Shown piece by piece: positions 16,578-24,158 of a DNA stretch of 64,000 nt. The stretch spans positions 1 to 64,000 of the forward strand of contig DXWV01000108.1 of NCBI GenBank assembly GCA_019416685.1, in the 5' to 3' direction. A model generated the notes under the pieces. The model saw only the letters and a list, made by a program, of their open reading frames with translations, was not told the DNA's origin and searched no databases. Position 1 is the first letter of the stretch, and the number at the start of each line of letters is the position of its first letter. The translations under genes and the position numbers were made by a program. Origin of the DNA: Bacteroides sp. GTDB lineage: Bacteria > Bacteroidota > Bacteroidia > Bacteroidales > Bacteroidaceae.

Positions 16578-18614
16578 ATGAAGAAATATGATATTAAGAC
16601 CACCGATGAAGCCACGCTTCGCAAATGGTATCACCTGATGACCCTGGGACGAGCTCTTGACGAGAAAACACCGTCTTATTTATTACAATCTCTGGGCTGG
16701 TCTTTCCACGCCCCTTATGCCGGGCATGATGGCATTCAGTTGGCTATCGGACAGGTCTTCACCAAAGGAGAAGATTTCCTTTTCCCGTACTACCGCGACA
16801 TGCTTACCGCTCTCTCTGCCGGAATGAGTGTAGAAGAACTGATTCTGAACGGCATTTCCAAAGCTACCGATCCCGGTAGTGGTGGGCGCCACATGTCCAA
16901 TCACTTTGCTAAACCGGAGTGGCACATTGAAAACATCTCCTCTGCCACCGGTACACACGATTTGCATGCCGCAGGCGTAGCCCGGGCTATGGTTTACTAC
17001 GGTCACCGGGGTGTTGCGATCACTTCGCATGGTGAGTCGGCTTCTTCCGAGGGCTTTGTTTACGAAGCTGTCAATGGGGCCAGTCTCGAGCGTCTGCCTG
17101 TTATTTTTGTATGGCAGGACAATGGTTATGGTATCTCCGTTCCGAAAGATGAGCAGACTGCCAACCGTAAAGTTGCCGATAACTTCTCCGGCTTTAAGAA
17201 TCTGAAAATCATTCATTGTAACGGCAAAGACGTGTTCGACTCTATGAATGCGATGACCGAAGCCCGTGAGTTTGCCATTGCCAATCGCACCCCGGTGATT
17301 GTGCATGCCAATTGCGTCCGTATCGGTTCGCATTCCAATTCGGACAAACATACCCTGTACCGTGATGAGAACGAACTTACCTATGTGAAAGATGCCGATC
17401 CGTTGATGAAATTCCGCCGGATGTTGCTCCGTTACAAACGACTGTCGGAAGAGGATTTGCAAAAGATAGAAGCCGAAGCGAAAAAGGAACTTAGTGCGGC
17501 CAACCGCAAAGCACTTGCTGCTCCCGATCCCGATCCGAAGTCGATTTTTGACTTTGTACTGCCGGAACCTTATGAACCAAAGAAGTACCCGGATGGAACT
17601 CACAATGAGGTAGAAGGAGAGAAGGCTTTTATGGTGACTGCTATTAATGAAACACTGAAGTCCGAGTTCAGGCGCAATCCCGATACCTTTATCTGGGGAC
17701 AGGATGTGGCAAACAAAGAAAAAGGAGGCGTATTTAATGTCACCAAAGGCATGCAACAGGAGTTTGGCGATGCCCGTGTATTCAGTGCACCGATTGCCGA
17801 AGATTATATCGTAGGTACGGCCAATGGTATGTGTCGCTTCGACCCGAAGATACATGTTGTGATAGAGGGTGCTGAGTTTGCCGATTATTTCTGGCCGGCC
17901 GTAGAGCAGTATGTAGAGTGTACGCACGAGTACTGGCGAAGTAATGGAAAATTTGTTCCCAATATCACTCTGAGGTTGGCTTCGGGTGGTTATATCGGAG
18001 GTGGGCTGTATCACTCTCAGAACCTTGAAGGAGCTCTTACCACCCTTCCCGGAGCACGGATTGTGTGTCCATCTTTTGCCGATGATGCGGCGGGGTTGCT
18101 TCGTACAAGTATGCGTTCGAGGGGATTCACTTTGTTTATTGAACCGAAAGCTCTGTACAATTCGGTAGAAGCCTCAGCCATTGTGCCCGAAGATTTTGAG
18201 GTACCTTTTGGTAAGGCCCGTATCCGTCGCGAAGGTTCCGATCTGAGTATCATCACTTATGGCAATACCACCCATTTTTGCCTTAACGTAGCCGAACGCC
18301 TAGCGAAGGAAAGCGGATGGGAAGTAGAAGTGATAGACCTTCGTTCACTGATCCCGTTGGACAAAGAGACTATCTTTGAATCAGTAAAGAAAACCAGCAA
18401 GGCATTGGTGGTACACGAAGATAAAGTCTTTTCGGGCTTTGGTGCCGAGGTAGCCGCTACTCTTGGGACGGAGATGTTCAGGCATCTTGATGCACCTATC
18501 CGTCGCGTAGGTTCCACATTTACGCCGGTTGGGTTCCACCCGGTATTGGAACGGGCTATTTTGCCTGATGAAGAAAAGATATATGCAGCAGCAAAAGAGT
18601 TATTGGAATATTAA
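16578..18614 (+). CDS. 2-oxo acid dehydrogenase E1, alpha-beta fusion
   Basis: 678 residues: an alpha-type half (about 1-330) fused to a beta-type half (about 345-678). It binds thiamine diphosphate and decarboxylates a 2-oxo acid, passing the acyl group to E2. The TPP region is HGESASSEGFVYEAVN near 150 with QDNGYGIS near 181; the canonical GDGA at this site reads GESA, a variant I have seen in related Bacteroidetes sequences but cannot check. The beta half has the typical GQDVANKEKGG, PIAEDYIVG and EDKVFSGFG segments. Substrate may be pyruvate or branched-chain oxo acids. It ends the lpdA operon. Confidence 0.9.
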   Translation: MKKYDIKTTDEATLRKWYHLMTLGRALDEKTPSYLLQSLGWSFHAPYAGHDGIQLAIGQVFTKGEDFLFPYYRDMLTALSAGMSVEELILNGISKATDPGSGGRHMSNHFAKPEWHIENISSATGTHDLHAAGVARAMVYYGHRGVAITSHGESASSEGFVYEAVNGASLERLPVIFVWQDNGYGISVPKDEQTANRKVADNFSGFKNLKIIHCNGKDVFDSMNAMTEAREFAIANRTPVIVHANCVRIGSHSNSDKHTLYRDENELTYVKDADPLMKFRRMLLRYKRLSEEDLQKIEAEAKKELSAANRKALAAPDPDPKSIFDFVLPEPYEPKKYPDGTHNEVEGEKAFMVTAINETLKSEFRRNPDTFIWGQDVANKEKGGVFNVTKGMQQEFGDARVFSAPIAEDYIVGTANGMCRFDPKIHVVIEGAEFADYFWPAVEQYVECTHEYWRSNGKFVPNITLRLASGGYIGGGLYHSQNLEGALTTLPGARIVCPSFADDAAGLLRTSMRSRGFTLFIEPKALYNSVEASAIVPEDFEVPFGKARIRREGSDLSIITYGNTTHFCLNVAERLAKESGWEVEVIDLRSLIPLDKETIFESVKKTSKALVVHEDKVFSGFGAEVAATLGTEMFRHLDAPIRRVGSTFTPVGFHPVLERAILPDEEKIYAAAKELLEY

Positions 18615-18632
18615 GAAAGATAGATTGATAAA

Positions 18633-18805
18633 TAATCGTTCATCATTATATGATACTATTATTGAAACGCAGAAACTCGCAGATTCACGCAAAGCATATC
18701 ATCGCTCAAGTATAGCGCAGCCATTTAATCTGCGAAAATCTGCGATCATTTGCGTTTCAATAAAACGCTGTCACATAGTATGAACTAAATTTGAAGTACT
18801 ACTTA
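18633..18805. repeat. 173-bp palindromic repeat, copy A
   Basis: It matches 21868-22040 over 173 bp with 8 mismatches (about 95%) and no gaps. Inside, arms beginning TTATTGAAACGCA and ending TGCGTTTCAATAA pair, separated by AACGCAGATT-type words and a TAGCGCAGC apex (18713-18721). Its right end carries a -7 box and stops 1 bp short of the flavodoxin start codon. Confidence 0.9.
18786..18793 (+). promoter_or_regulatory. -7 box of the flavodoxin gene, inside repeat copy A
   Basis: TAAATTTG, a perfect -7 match, 13 bp before the ATG at 18807, giving a very short leader. The same box lies in copy B at 22021-22028. No clear -33 TTTG. Confidence 0.4.
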
Positions 18806-18806
18806 T

Positions 18807-19301
18807 ATGAAAAAGATAGCATTGATTTACGCTGCCAATTCGGATAAGACGGCCTTGGTAGCAAAAAAGATACAAAAAGAGCTGGGTGATGCAGTTGAGG
18901 TAGTTTCTGTAGAGAACGCCTGGCAAAATGATTTTGAAGCATATGATCATCTGATTGTAGGAGCTTCTACCTGGTTTGACGGGGAATTGCCTACGTATTG
19001 GGATGAACTTCTGCCGGAGCTGAGGACGCTTCAACTGAAGGGAAAGAAAGTAGCCATCTTTGGCTTGGGTGACCAGGCGAAGTATCCTGATAACTTTGTA
19101 GATGGTATGGGCATACTGGCGGATGTTTTTGAAGAAGACGGAGCCACACTTGTTGGCTTTACTTCTACAGAGGGATATGAATTTAATAAGTCTCGTGCCC
19201 TACGTGGTGATCAATGGTGTGGCTTGGTTATTGATCTTGATAATCAGCCAGAACTGACGGACAAGCGGGTGAAGGAGTGGTGCAAGGAGATTGTAAAGTA
19301 G
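18807..19301 (+). CDS. fldA: Flavodoxin (long-chain type)
   Basis: 164 residues, an FMN electron carrier in the cytoplasm that can replace ferredoxin. The fold is shown by KKIALIYAANSDKTALVAKK (phosphate loop, with ANSDKT in place of the usual SxTGxT), IVGASTWFDGELPTYWDEL (FMN-stacking Trp loop) and FGLGDQAKYPDNFVDG with the second FMN loop. The length and the insertion in the last third fit long-chain flavodoxins. It may serve the Kor enzyme or iron-limited growth. Its promoter appears to lie inside the upstream 173-bp repeat, and its stop codon TAG is the first word of palindrome IR-D. Confidence 0.9.
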   Translation: MKKIALIYAANSDKTALVAKKIQKELGDAVEVVSVENAWQNDFEAYDHLIVGASTWFDGELPTYWDELLPELRTLQLKGKKVAIFGLGDQAKYPDNFVDGMGILADVFEEDGATLVGFTSTEGYEFNKSRALRGDQWCGLVIDLDNQPELTDKRVKEWCKEIVK

Positions 19302-19392
19302 TGATTAGTGATAAGTGATTAGTGGGCTGCGCAATCGTTGCCATAGCGCAGCCTACTAATCACTAATCACTAATCGCTAATCACTAATCACT
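19299..19392. repeat. Intergenic palindrome IR-D between convergent genes
   Basis: The left arm of AGTGATT words (19299-19326) plus GGGCTGCGC, and the right arm GCGCAGCC plus CACTAAT words (19346-19392), are complementary. The flavodoxin stop codon is the first three bases. The apex contains TAGCGCAGC (19344-19352). Confidence 0.85.
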
Positions 19393-19398
19393 CTCTCC

Positions 19399-20289
19399 CT
19401 ACCAATACCAACAAATACCGAAAGCCATTGGCGATACATCCGGTCCCTTTCCTTTTTCAAAGAGTCCGTAGGTAGAATAACGCAGATAGAAGCCCAGACT
19501 GCCATATCCAGCTTGTGCCAGTAAGTTGATACCTACTGGGTGTACATACATACCTTTATCCAGTGTCTCTTTGTGCCCGTTTACTTTTGCCATTGATTTC
19601 ACACCGTGGCGTATTTCCACTTCCGGTCCGGCAGCAAAGAATACGGGGCGACGTCCGTTGATCCTTGTCTGCCATTCGATAGAGATAGGAATACGAAAAT
19701 GGAAGTAGCGCAAACGGCTTTTGTTATAAATCGTTTCCTCATCTCCGGCAAAGATACCCGTGCTACCTTCTGCTTTCAGAAAAGCCTGATTACCATCCAG
19801 ACGGAAAGAGGTATATCCCCACCCCAGTCCGAAGGTCATCCCCCAATGACGATCACGGGTCAGAGCAATATGGCTGGAGAAAAGATTTGCACCGATTTCC
19901 CAGGATTTTCCGGCATCCAGTGATGCTTTTCCGGTGGGGCCGAAGCTATAGAAATCGTTCGTAAGACGGCTGAATCCCATATAAAAACCGCTGGAGTGCG
20001 GATCGAAACGGTTACGCTTTTTCGGTGCAAAAGGGAGCGCATCCAATATGCTTGGGCGGTCAGAGTCGATACGGGTGAGGTAGACGCCTTCAAAAAGCTT
20101 TTCTTCCTGTCTGGTGTTGTTACAGATATTCTCTTCGTAGATTTTGATTTTCACGTTACCTTCTCCCTTCAGGATAATGATAGAGTCGCCGGAAGTGTTT
20201 ACGGTCGTTTGTTTTCTGGTTTCGCTTTCTTGTGCTGTAATACCCATGAACGGGAAGAGCATCATACATGCTAAAATGATCTTTTTCAT
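19399..20289 (-). CDS. Putative outer-membrane beta-barrel of the sigma operon
   Basis: 296 residues with signal peptide 1-20 (ending GITAQ). After about residue 100 it alternates aromatic strands and Gly (FYMGFSRLTNDFYSFG, WGMTFGLGWGYTSF, IPISIEWQTRINGRRPVFFAAGPEVEIR) and ends in GICWYW, as small 8-strand barrels do. The N-terminal part (22-90) looks like a periplasmic domain. No specific family is certain. It is the last gene of the ECF sigma operon, so it is a likely target or sensor of that system. Confidence 0.65.
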   Translation of the reverse strand: MKKIILACMMLFPFMGITAQESETRKQTTVNTSGDSIIILKGEGNVKIKIYEENICNNTRQEEKLFEGVYLTRIDSDRPSILDALPFAPKKRNRFDPHSSGFYMGFSRLTNDFYSFGPTGKASLDAGKSWEIGANLFSSHIALTRDRHWGMTFGLGWGYTSFRLDGNQAFLKAEGSTGIFAGDEETIYNKSRLRYFHFRIPISIEWQTRINGRRPVFFAAGPEVEIRHGVKSMAKVNGHKETLDKGMYVHPVGINLLAQAGYGSLGFYLRYSTYGLFEKGKGPDVSPMAFGICWYW

Positions 20290-20310
20290 GTCTTTATCGT
20301 TTTTATTGTT

Positions 20311-20775
20311 TTAGTTTTTTCTTTGGAATAAGAGTGCTACAAGCTCGTCCGAATTCAGATTGCCTTCGATATAGATCAAGGTAGCACTGTTTTTCTTCCC
20401 GATCTTGAACAGGAGGAAACGATTTAGTTTCTCTTTGCCTTTTTTTACCTGAGTGAGTTGGTAATAGGCAGTCAGTAGTTTGCCGTCTTCAATAATCTCC
20501 TGTATTTTCTTCATGGTTCCTTCTTTCTGGTCTTTCTCCAGGCAATCCAGTATATAGGGCAATGCTTCTGTCACATCTTTGAAAACCAGACTTTTGTATA
20601 GGTCGATACGGTAGGAGTCCAGCATGTCTCGGGACAATTCTACCATTGTCACGCCCTTTTGCTTGCCGTATTTCTGAAATACGGAAGCACTGTGCAGATC
20701 TTCCTGTGCCTTTATACCTACCGGGAAGGCAGCTAATAGCAGGATGATGAGTGATGTGCGAATGACTGTGTTCAT
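20311..20775 (-). CDS. Secreted DUF4252-like protein
   Basis: 154 residues with signal peptide about 1-23 (ending GIKAQ). The mature part (VTMVELSRDMLDS, then TAYYQLTQVKKGKEKLNRF and LIYIEGNLNSDELVALL) resembles the small DUF4252/DUF6108-type proteins that Bacteroidetes often keep beside ECF sigma genes. Function unknown, probably periplasmic or lipid-linked. It lies 36 bp after the anti-sigma-like gene and 21 bp before the barrel gene, all on one strand. The family name is by resemblance only. Confidence 0.6.
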   Translation of the reverse strand: MNTVIRTSLIILLLAAFPVGIKAQEDLHSASVFQKYGKQKGVTMVELSRDMLDSYRIDLYKSLVFKDVTEALPYILDCLEKDQKEGTMKKIQEIIEDGKLLTAYYQLTQVKKGKEKLNRFLLFKIGKKNSATLIYIEGNLNSDELVALLFQRKN

Positions 20776-20811
20776 ATAGGTTCTTTTTATTTTTTTGATA
20801 GTTTTCTGTTT

Positions 20812-21237
20812 CTATTCGCCAAAGAGGCTGTCGAGAAGTTCATCTTCGTCGAGGCTTACATTACGGAAGGCCGCCATAGCTTGTTCACGTACCAGATTTT
20901 CGTCCGTGTAACACTTGCCATCGATGATGACGTAGCTGTCGGGCATAGCGTTGAAGTGGTGGTGAATACCGGCAATGCCCAGTAGCAAAAGTAGTCCGGC
21001 GGCAATTCCGCTCAGGGTGTAGATGGCGTGGCGACGGAGTCTTCTTTGTTTTGTAGCGGGCTCTGTATCGGTGGTTTTAGCTTGCCTGTTTTCTTTTTCA
21101 AGGAAAGCAAACAGGGGGGTGTATTCTTTCAGGTGTTCCGGTACGATTCCCTGGGTGAAGAAGTGTCTGAGTTCGCGTTCTTCTTCGCAAGAGGTTTCAC
21201 CTTCAAAGTATTTATTTAATAATTCTTCTATATTCAT
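20812..21237 (-). CDS. Putative anti-sigma factor, single-pass membrane
   Basis: 141 residues: an N-terminal cytoplasmic part (1-70) starting MNIEELLNKYFEGETS, one membrane helix at about 73-92 (LSGIAAGLLLLLGIAGI) and an acidic periplasmic tail ending LDEDELLDSLFGE. It has no HxxxCxxC zinc motif. The start overlaps the sigma factor stop by 4 bp (ATGA), the usual layout of a sigma/anti-sigma pair. I infer that it holds the sigma factor at the membrane until a signal arrives. Confidence 0.65.
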   Translation of the reverse strand: MNIEELLNKYFEGETSCEEERELRHFFTQGIVPEHLKEYTPLFAFLEKENRQAKTTDTEPATKQRRLRRHAIYTLSGIAAGLLLLLGIAGIHHHFNAMPDSYVIIDGKCYTDENLVREQAMAAFRNVSLDEDELLDSLFGE

Positions 21238-21755
21238 GCTTCGTTTCTCCTTTTTCTTTCTTGTATGGTTTGCAGGTAAATGTCTCTAACTTTTTTTCGT
21301 GCTCTGGACAAGTTGCTGCGGATGGCTTCGGGATTACATCCGGTGATTTCCGCAATCTCGTCTGTTTCGTATTCCTGCACATCCTTCATTTGTATGATGG
21401 TGCGTTGCAGGCTGGGGAGCGAGTCGATGATTTCGCGCATCAGGCGGAATTCATCTTTCTCTTCGAGTAGTCGTTCCGGAGTGGCCGATTGGCTGGGGGC
21501 TTGCACCTGATCCAGTGAAAGGGCATCCGGGCGTCGGGCCCGCCAGATATCCATGCAGAGGTGGTGTGTCATGGTCATGGCCAAGGCTTCGATACTGCGG
21601 TATTCGTCCAGTCTCTGGTGCATATTCCATAACTTCAGCATGACTTCCTGCACTGCGTCTTCGGCATCGGAGGGATCTTCTGTCAATTTCCGCGCATAGT
21701 TTAATAACTTTTCGCGGAGGGGTAGCACGTCTATTTTAAATTGTTTGAGTTCCAT
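21234..21755 (-). CDS. ECF-type RNA polymerase sigma factor
   Basis: 173 residues with sigma region 2 (LLNYARKLTEDPSDAEDAVQEVMLKLWN, then MTHHLCMDIWRAR) and region 4 (LPSLQRTIIQMKDVQEYE, IAEITGCNPEAIRSNLSRARKKVRD), the helix-turn-helix that reads the -35 element. There is no region 1 or 3, so it is an ECF factor. It heads a four-gene operon with a putative anti-sigma factor, a small secreted protein and an outer-membrane barrel. A perfect -7 box upstream suggests that the housekeeping polymerase starts it. The signal it answers is unknown. Confidence 0.9.
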   Translation of the reverse strand: MELKQFKIDVLPLREKLLNYARKLTEDPSDAEDAVQEVMLKLWNMHQRLDEYRSIEALAMTMTHHLCMDIWRARRPDALSLDQVQAPSQSATPERLLEEKDEFRLMREIIDSLPSLQRTIIQMKDVQEYETDEIAEITGCNPEAIRSNLSRARKKVRDIYLQTIQERKRRNEA

Positions 21756-21794
21756 TTACATCAATAAGACGGAGGGAGAGGAGAAACGTGACAT

Positions 21795-21825
21795 CAAAGA
21801 TAGATTTTTTTAAGTAAACTGGAAA
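21795..21825 (-). promoter_or_regulatory. Promoter of the ECF sigma operon
   Basis: The minus strand reads TTTC, 19 bp, TATCTTTG: perfect -7 box and a one-mismatch -33 box, 40 bp before the start codon at 21755. Confidence 0.6.
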
Positions 21826-21867
21826 AACAGGTTGCTTTCTGTCTCTGTTACAGTCTTTTTTGTTTAG

Positions 21868-22040
21868 TAATCGTCCAAAATTATATGATACTCTTATTGA
21901 AACGCAGAAACTCACAGATTCACGCAAAGAATATCATTGCTCAAGTATAGCGCAGCCATTTAACCTGCGAAAATCTGCGATCATTTGCGTTTCAATAAAA
22001 CGCTGTCACATAGTATGAACTAAATTTGAAGTACTACTTA
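21868..22040. repeat. 173-bp palindromic repeat, copy B
   Basis: About 95% identical to 18633-18805, same orientation and exact same length. It lies in the 509-bp gap between the sigma operon and the VOC gene. The TAGCGCAGC apex is at 21948-21956. Its right end keeps the TAAATTTG box, but no gene follows on the plus strand. Confidence 0.9.
22021..22028 (+). promoter_or_regulatory. Orphan -7 box at the end of repeat copy B
   Basis: TAAATTTG, identical to the flavodoxin -7 box in copy A. Transcription from it would run rightward toward the hairpin at 22206-22244 with no gene between; 22041-22205 shows no coding sequence I can support. Confidence 0.3.
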
Positions 22041-22205
22041 CTATTATCAAACTATCATTTGCAGATAAGCTGTTGAATAGGAGTCTTGAAGCAAGGATAA
22101 ACAATGGTAGAGGTAACGATTGGGTAACCGTTTGGCAAATACTTAACTTTTATTGTTGGCAGATCCTATTTATTCTGATATACTTGAAAACCATGTTGTA
22201 CCATT

Positions 22206-22244
22206 AAAGCGAGGAATCTCATACTATCTGAGATTTCCCGCTTT
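22206..22244. terminator. Bidirectional hairpin after the VOC gene
   Basis: Long stem from AAAGCG to CGCTTT, inner arms AATCTCA and TGAGATT, with A/T flanks on both sides. It lies 20 bp downstream of the VOC stop codon on the minus strand, and could also end a transcript from the orphan promoter at 22021. Confidence 0.75.
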
Positions 22245-22264
22245 ATTGTAGGAGAAAAAAATCT

Positions 22265-22708
22265 TTACTCGTATTTTTTGCATTCTTCTATTAGCTCTTC
22301 ACTATATTGTTCCGGAGCTAATGGTGAAAAAAGTTCTATTAAATTATCTTCAGGATCGCGCAAATGCACCGTGCGCATCCCCCAATCAGCCATATTGGTA
22401 GGTTCATTAACAAATACCACACCCTTTTCTTTCAAAGCTGTATAAGTATCGTCAACATTATCTACACTGAATGATACAAGTGATTTCTCTCGAAATCCTA
22501 CAGGCAATTCTTTATTCGCATTGCCTACAGACGGCGCCATCCAGTCGGATACAAAAAGAGCAAATCCTTCTATTCCGTCTGCTACCTTAAAACTGGCATA
22601 CCCACTGTTCTCATCACCCCATGCCGGTTCCAATCCAAGTTGTTCAGAGTAGAACTTAAAACATTTAGCAAAATCCTTAACTAATAATCTTACATTACTA
22701 AACTTCAT
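22265..22708 (-). CDS. VOC (glyoxalase/dioxygenase) family protein
   Basis: 147 residues with the paired beta-alpha-beta-beta-beta modules of the vicinal oxygen chelate fold: MKFSNVRLLVKDFAKCFKFYSEQLGL at the start and VSFSVDNVDDTYTALKEKGV then VHLRDPEDNLIELFSPL in the second half. The Glu in NLIELFSP is at a usual metal-ligand position. Members act as glyoxalases, dioxygenases or resistance proteins; the substrate cannot be told. It precedes the hairpin and follows the oxidoreductase gene in the same direction only loosely, so operon membership is unclear. Confidence 0.85.
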   Translation of the reverse strand: MKFSNVRLLVKDFAKCFKFYSEQLGLEPAWGDENSGYASFKVADGIEGFALFVSDWMAPSVGNANKELPVGFREKSLVSFSVDNVDDTYTALKEKGVVFVNEPTNMADWGMRTVHLRDPEDNLIELFSPLAPEQYSEELIEECKKYE

Positions 22709-22773
22709 TATTGTCGATTTTTTATGGTTATTCTTATACGTGTGTTTCCAGAATTATTCATTAGCAATGACTT

Positions 22774-23760
22774 TTATATCTTCCCCAATATCTTATCCAT
22801 CACCCAATTGGTAAGTGTGGCACTTTCACCGTCGCACGTACAGATTGATTTTCCTAACAGATGGTCTACTACTGCCTGAATAAGTGGTTGTTGTACATGT
22901 TCAGGGTTTTCGATATGTATCTCTTCTCGTCCTCGCTCCGTATGTAGTGCAATGGGATCAAATGAAAAGACTGAGAAGCAGATCATACCTTTGTCGCCGA
23001 TAATTTCGATACGGTCTTCCTTGGCGGACTCATGGGCAACGAAGCACCAGGAACCGCTTCCTACCAGTCCGTTATCAAACTGGAAGCAGGCACTCAGCGT
23101 GTCTTCTGCCGGATACAATCCGCCACGGTTACTTTTATAACCACTGGCTTCGAGGATGCAACCAAACATCTCCTGTAATAAATCTATCTGGTGAGGGGCG
23201 AGATCATAGAAATATCCGCCTCCGGCGATGTCTGCCTGCACCCGCCAGGGTAGGTTATCGCGGTTATAATCCAAATCGCGGGGAGGCTGGGCGAAGCGGA
23301 TTTGTATATTGATTACATTGCCGATAGCACCTTCTTCCACAAGCTGTTTTACCTTGATGAAGTAGGGCAGATAACGACGGTAATAAGCCACGAAACAAGG
23401 AATGCCCGTTTCACGTGAGATACGGTTGATACGGGTGCACTCTTCGTAAGTGACGGCCATTGGTTTCTCTATATAGGCGGGCTTGCCGGCTTTCATTGAC
23501 ATGATGGCGTATGTGGCGTGAGAGGAAGGGGGAGTGGCTATGTAGATGGCGTTTACCTCCGGATCATCAATAAGCTCCTGAGCATCGTCATACCATTTCC
23601 TGATACCTCTTTCCTCTGCATAAGCTTTTGCTTTGGAGCCGTCACGACTCATTACGGCCACTACCTCAGAGCCTTCCACCTTTTGGAACGCAGGGCCGCT
23701 TTTCTTTTTTGTCACTTCACCGCAACCGATAAAGCCCCATTTAATAATCTTTTCACTCAT
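22774..23760 (-). CDS. Gfo/Idh/MocA family oxidoreductase
   Basis: 328 residues. The N-terminal Rossmann domain opens with IIKWGFIGCGEVTKKKSGPAF and includes the EKP motif (PAYIEKPMAVTYEEC), where the Lys takes part in NAD(P) binding and catalysis; the C-terminal domain has the typical AGGGYFYDLAPHQIDLLQEMFG with the catalytic His. Members oxidise or reduce sugars and inositols; the substrate is unknown. I chose the ATG at 23760. A GTG at 23784 would sit inside the -7 box, so it cannot be the start of this transcript. A 22-bp tandem repeat array lies about 135-220 bp upstream. Confidence 0.9.
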   Translation of the reverse strand: MSEKIIKWGFIGCGEVTKKKSGPAFQKVEGSEVVAVMSRDGSKAKAYAEERGIRKWYDDAQELIDDPEVNAIYIATPPSSHATYAIMSMKAGKPAYIEKPMAVTYEECTRINRISRETGIPCFVAYYRRYLPYFIKVKQLVEEGAIGNVINIQIRFAQPPRDLDYNRDNLPWRVQADIAGGGYFYDLAPHQIDLLQEMFGCILEASGYKSNRGGLYPAEDTLSACFQFDNGLVGSGSWCFVAHESAKEDRIEIIGDKGMICFSVFSFDPIALHTERGREEIHIENPEHVQQPLIQAVVDHLLGKSICTCDGESATLTNWVMDKILGKI

Positions 23761-23783
23761 ACCTATCTGTTTTTTTACGATCA

Positions 23784-23791
23784 CAAAGATA
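23784..23791 (-). promoter_or_regulatory. -7 box of the Gfo/Idh/MocA gene
   Basis: The minus strand reads TATCTTTG, perfect, 24 bp before the ATG at 23760. It settles the start choice. Confidence 0.55.
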
Positions 23792-23892
23792 AGGATATTT
23801 TTCTGTCAAGAGCATATTTATTGATTCTTAACTTAAAAGCGTTCCTTTTGAGAGAAAATGCTGTTTGCATCATAATACAGTGGTATTTCTAT

Positions 23893-23980
23893 CGTAACAT
23901 ACTGGGAGATGAGCCATAACATACCGGGAAACAAACCGTAACATATTGGGAAACTTTTGGCGAGTACCGGGGAAAATAAC
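23893..23980. repeat. 22-bp tandem repeat array upstream of the oxidoreductase
   Basis: Three units of 22 bp (23893-23914, 23915-23936, 23937-23958) share CnTAACATAnnGGGAnA, and a fourth (23959-23980) is degenerate. The period is two helix turns, so a protein could bind each unit on one face. The rest of the gap 23761-24158 holds only the promoter and the terminator. Confidence 0.65.
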
Positions 23981-24022
23981 ATGAAGTATCCAGCTCGCAG
24001 GCTTTCTATGACGTATACGCAT

Positions 24023-24054
24023 AAAAAAAGGAGAGCGCGTAGTGCCCCTCCTTT
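24023..24054 (-). terminator. Terminator after the solute-binding protein gene
   Basis: On the minus strand AAGGAG and CTCCTT (24028-24053) form a stem followed by a run of seven T. It is 105 bp after the stop codon at 24159. Confidence 0.7.
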
Positions 24055-24158
24055 ATATGCAGTTTAACTGAGTCTCCTTTATGAATCCATTGACCAATAT
24101 ACAACATTGAAATCTCAAAGCCAGGCTTTTCACCTTTTATTCTCTTACAAATCACTTC

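Noticed and set aside
18633..22040. Insertion sequence or MITE with terminal inverted repeats
   Set aside because: The 173-bp copies have no clear terminal inverted repeats, no transposase nearby and no target-site duplication that I can see.
23893..23980. CRISPR-like array
   Set aside because: The units touch without spacers, the copies are imperfect, and no cas genes are near; it is a plain tandem repeat. The same holds for 52521-52591.
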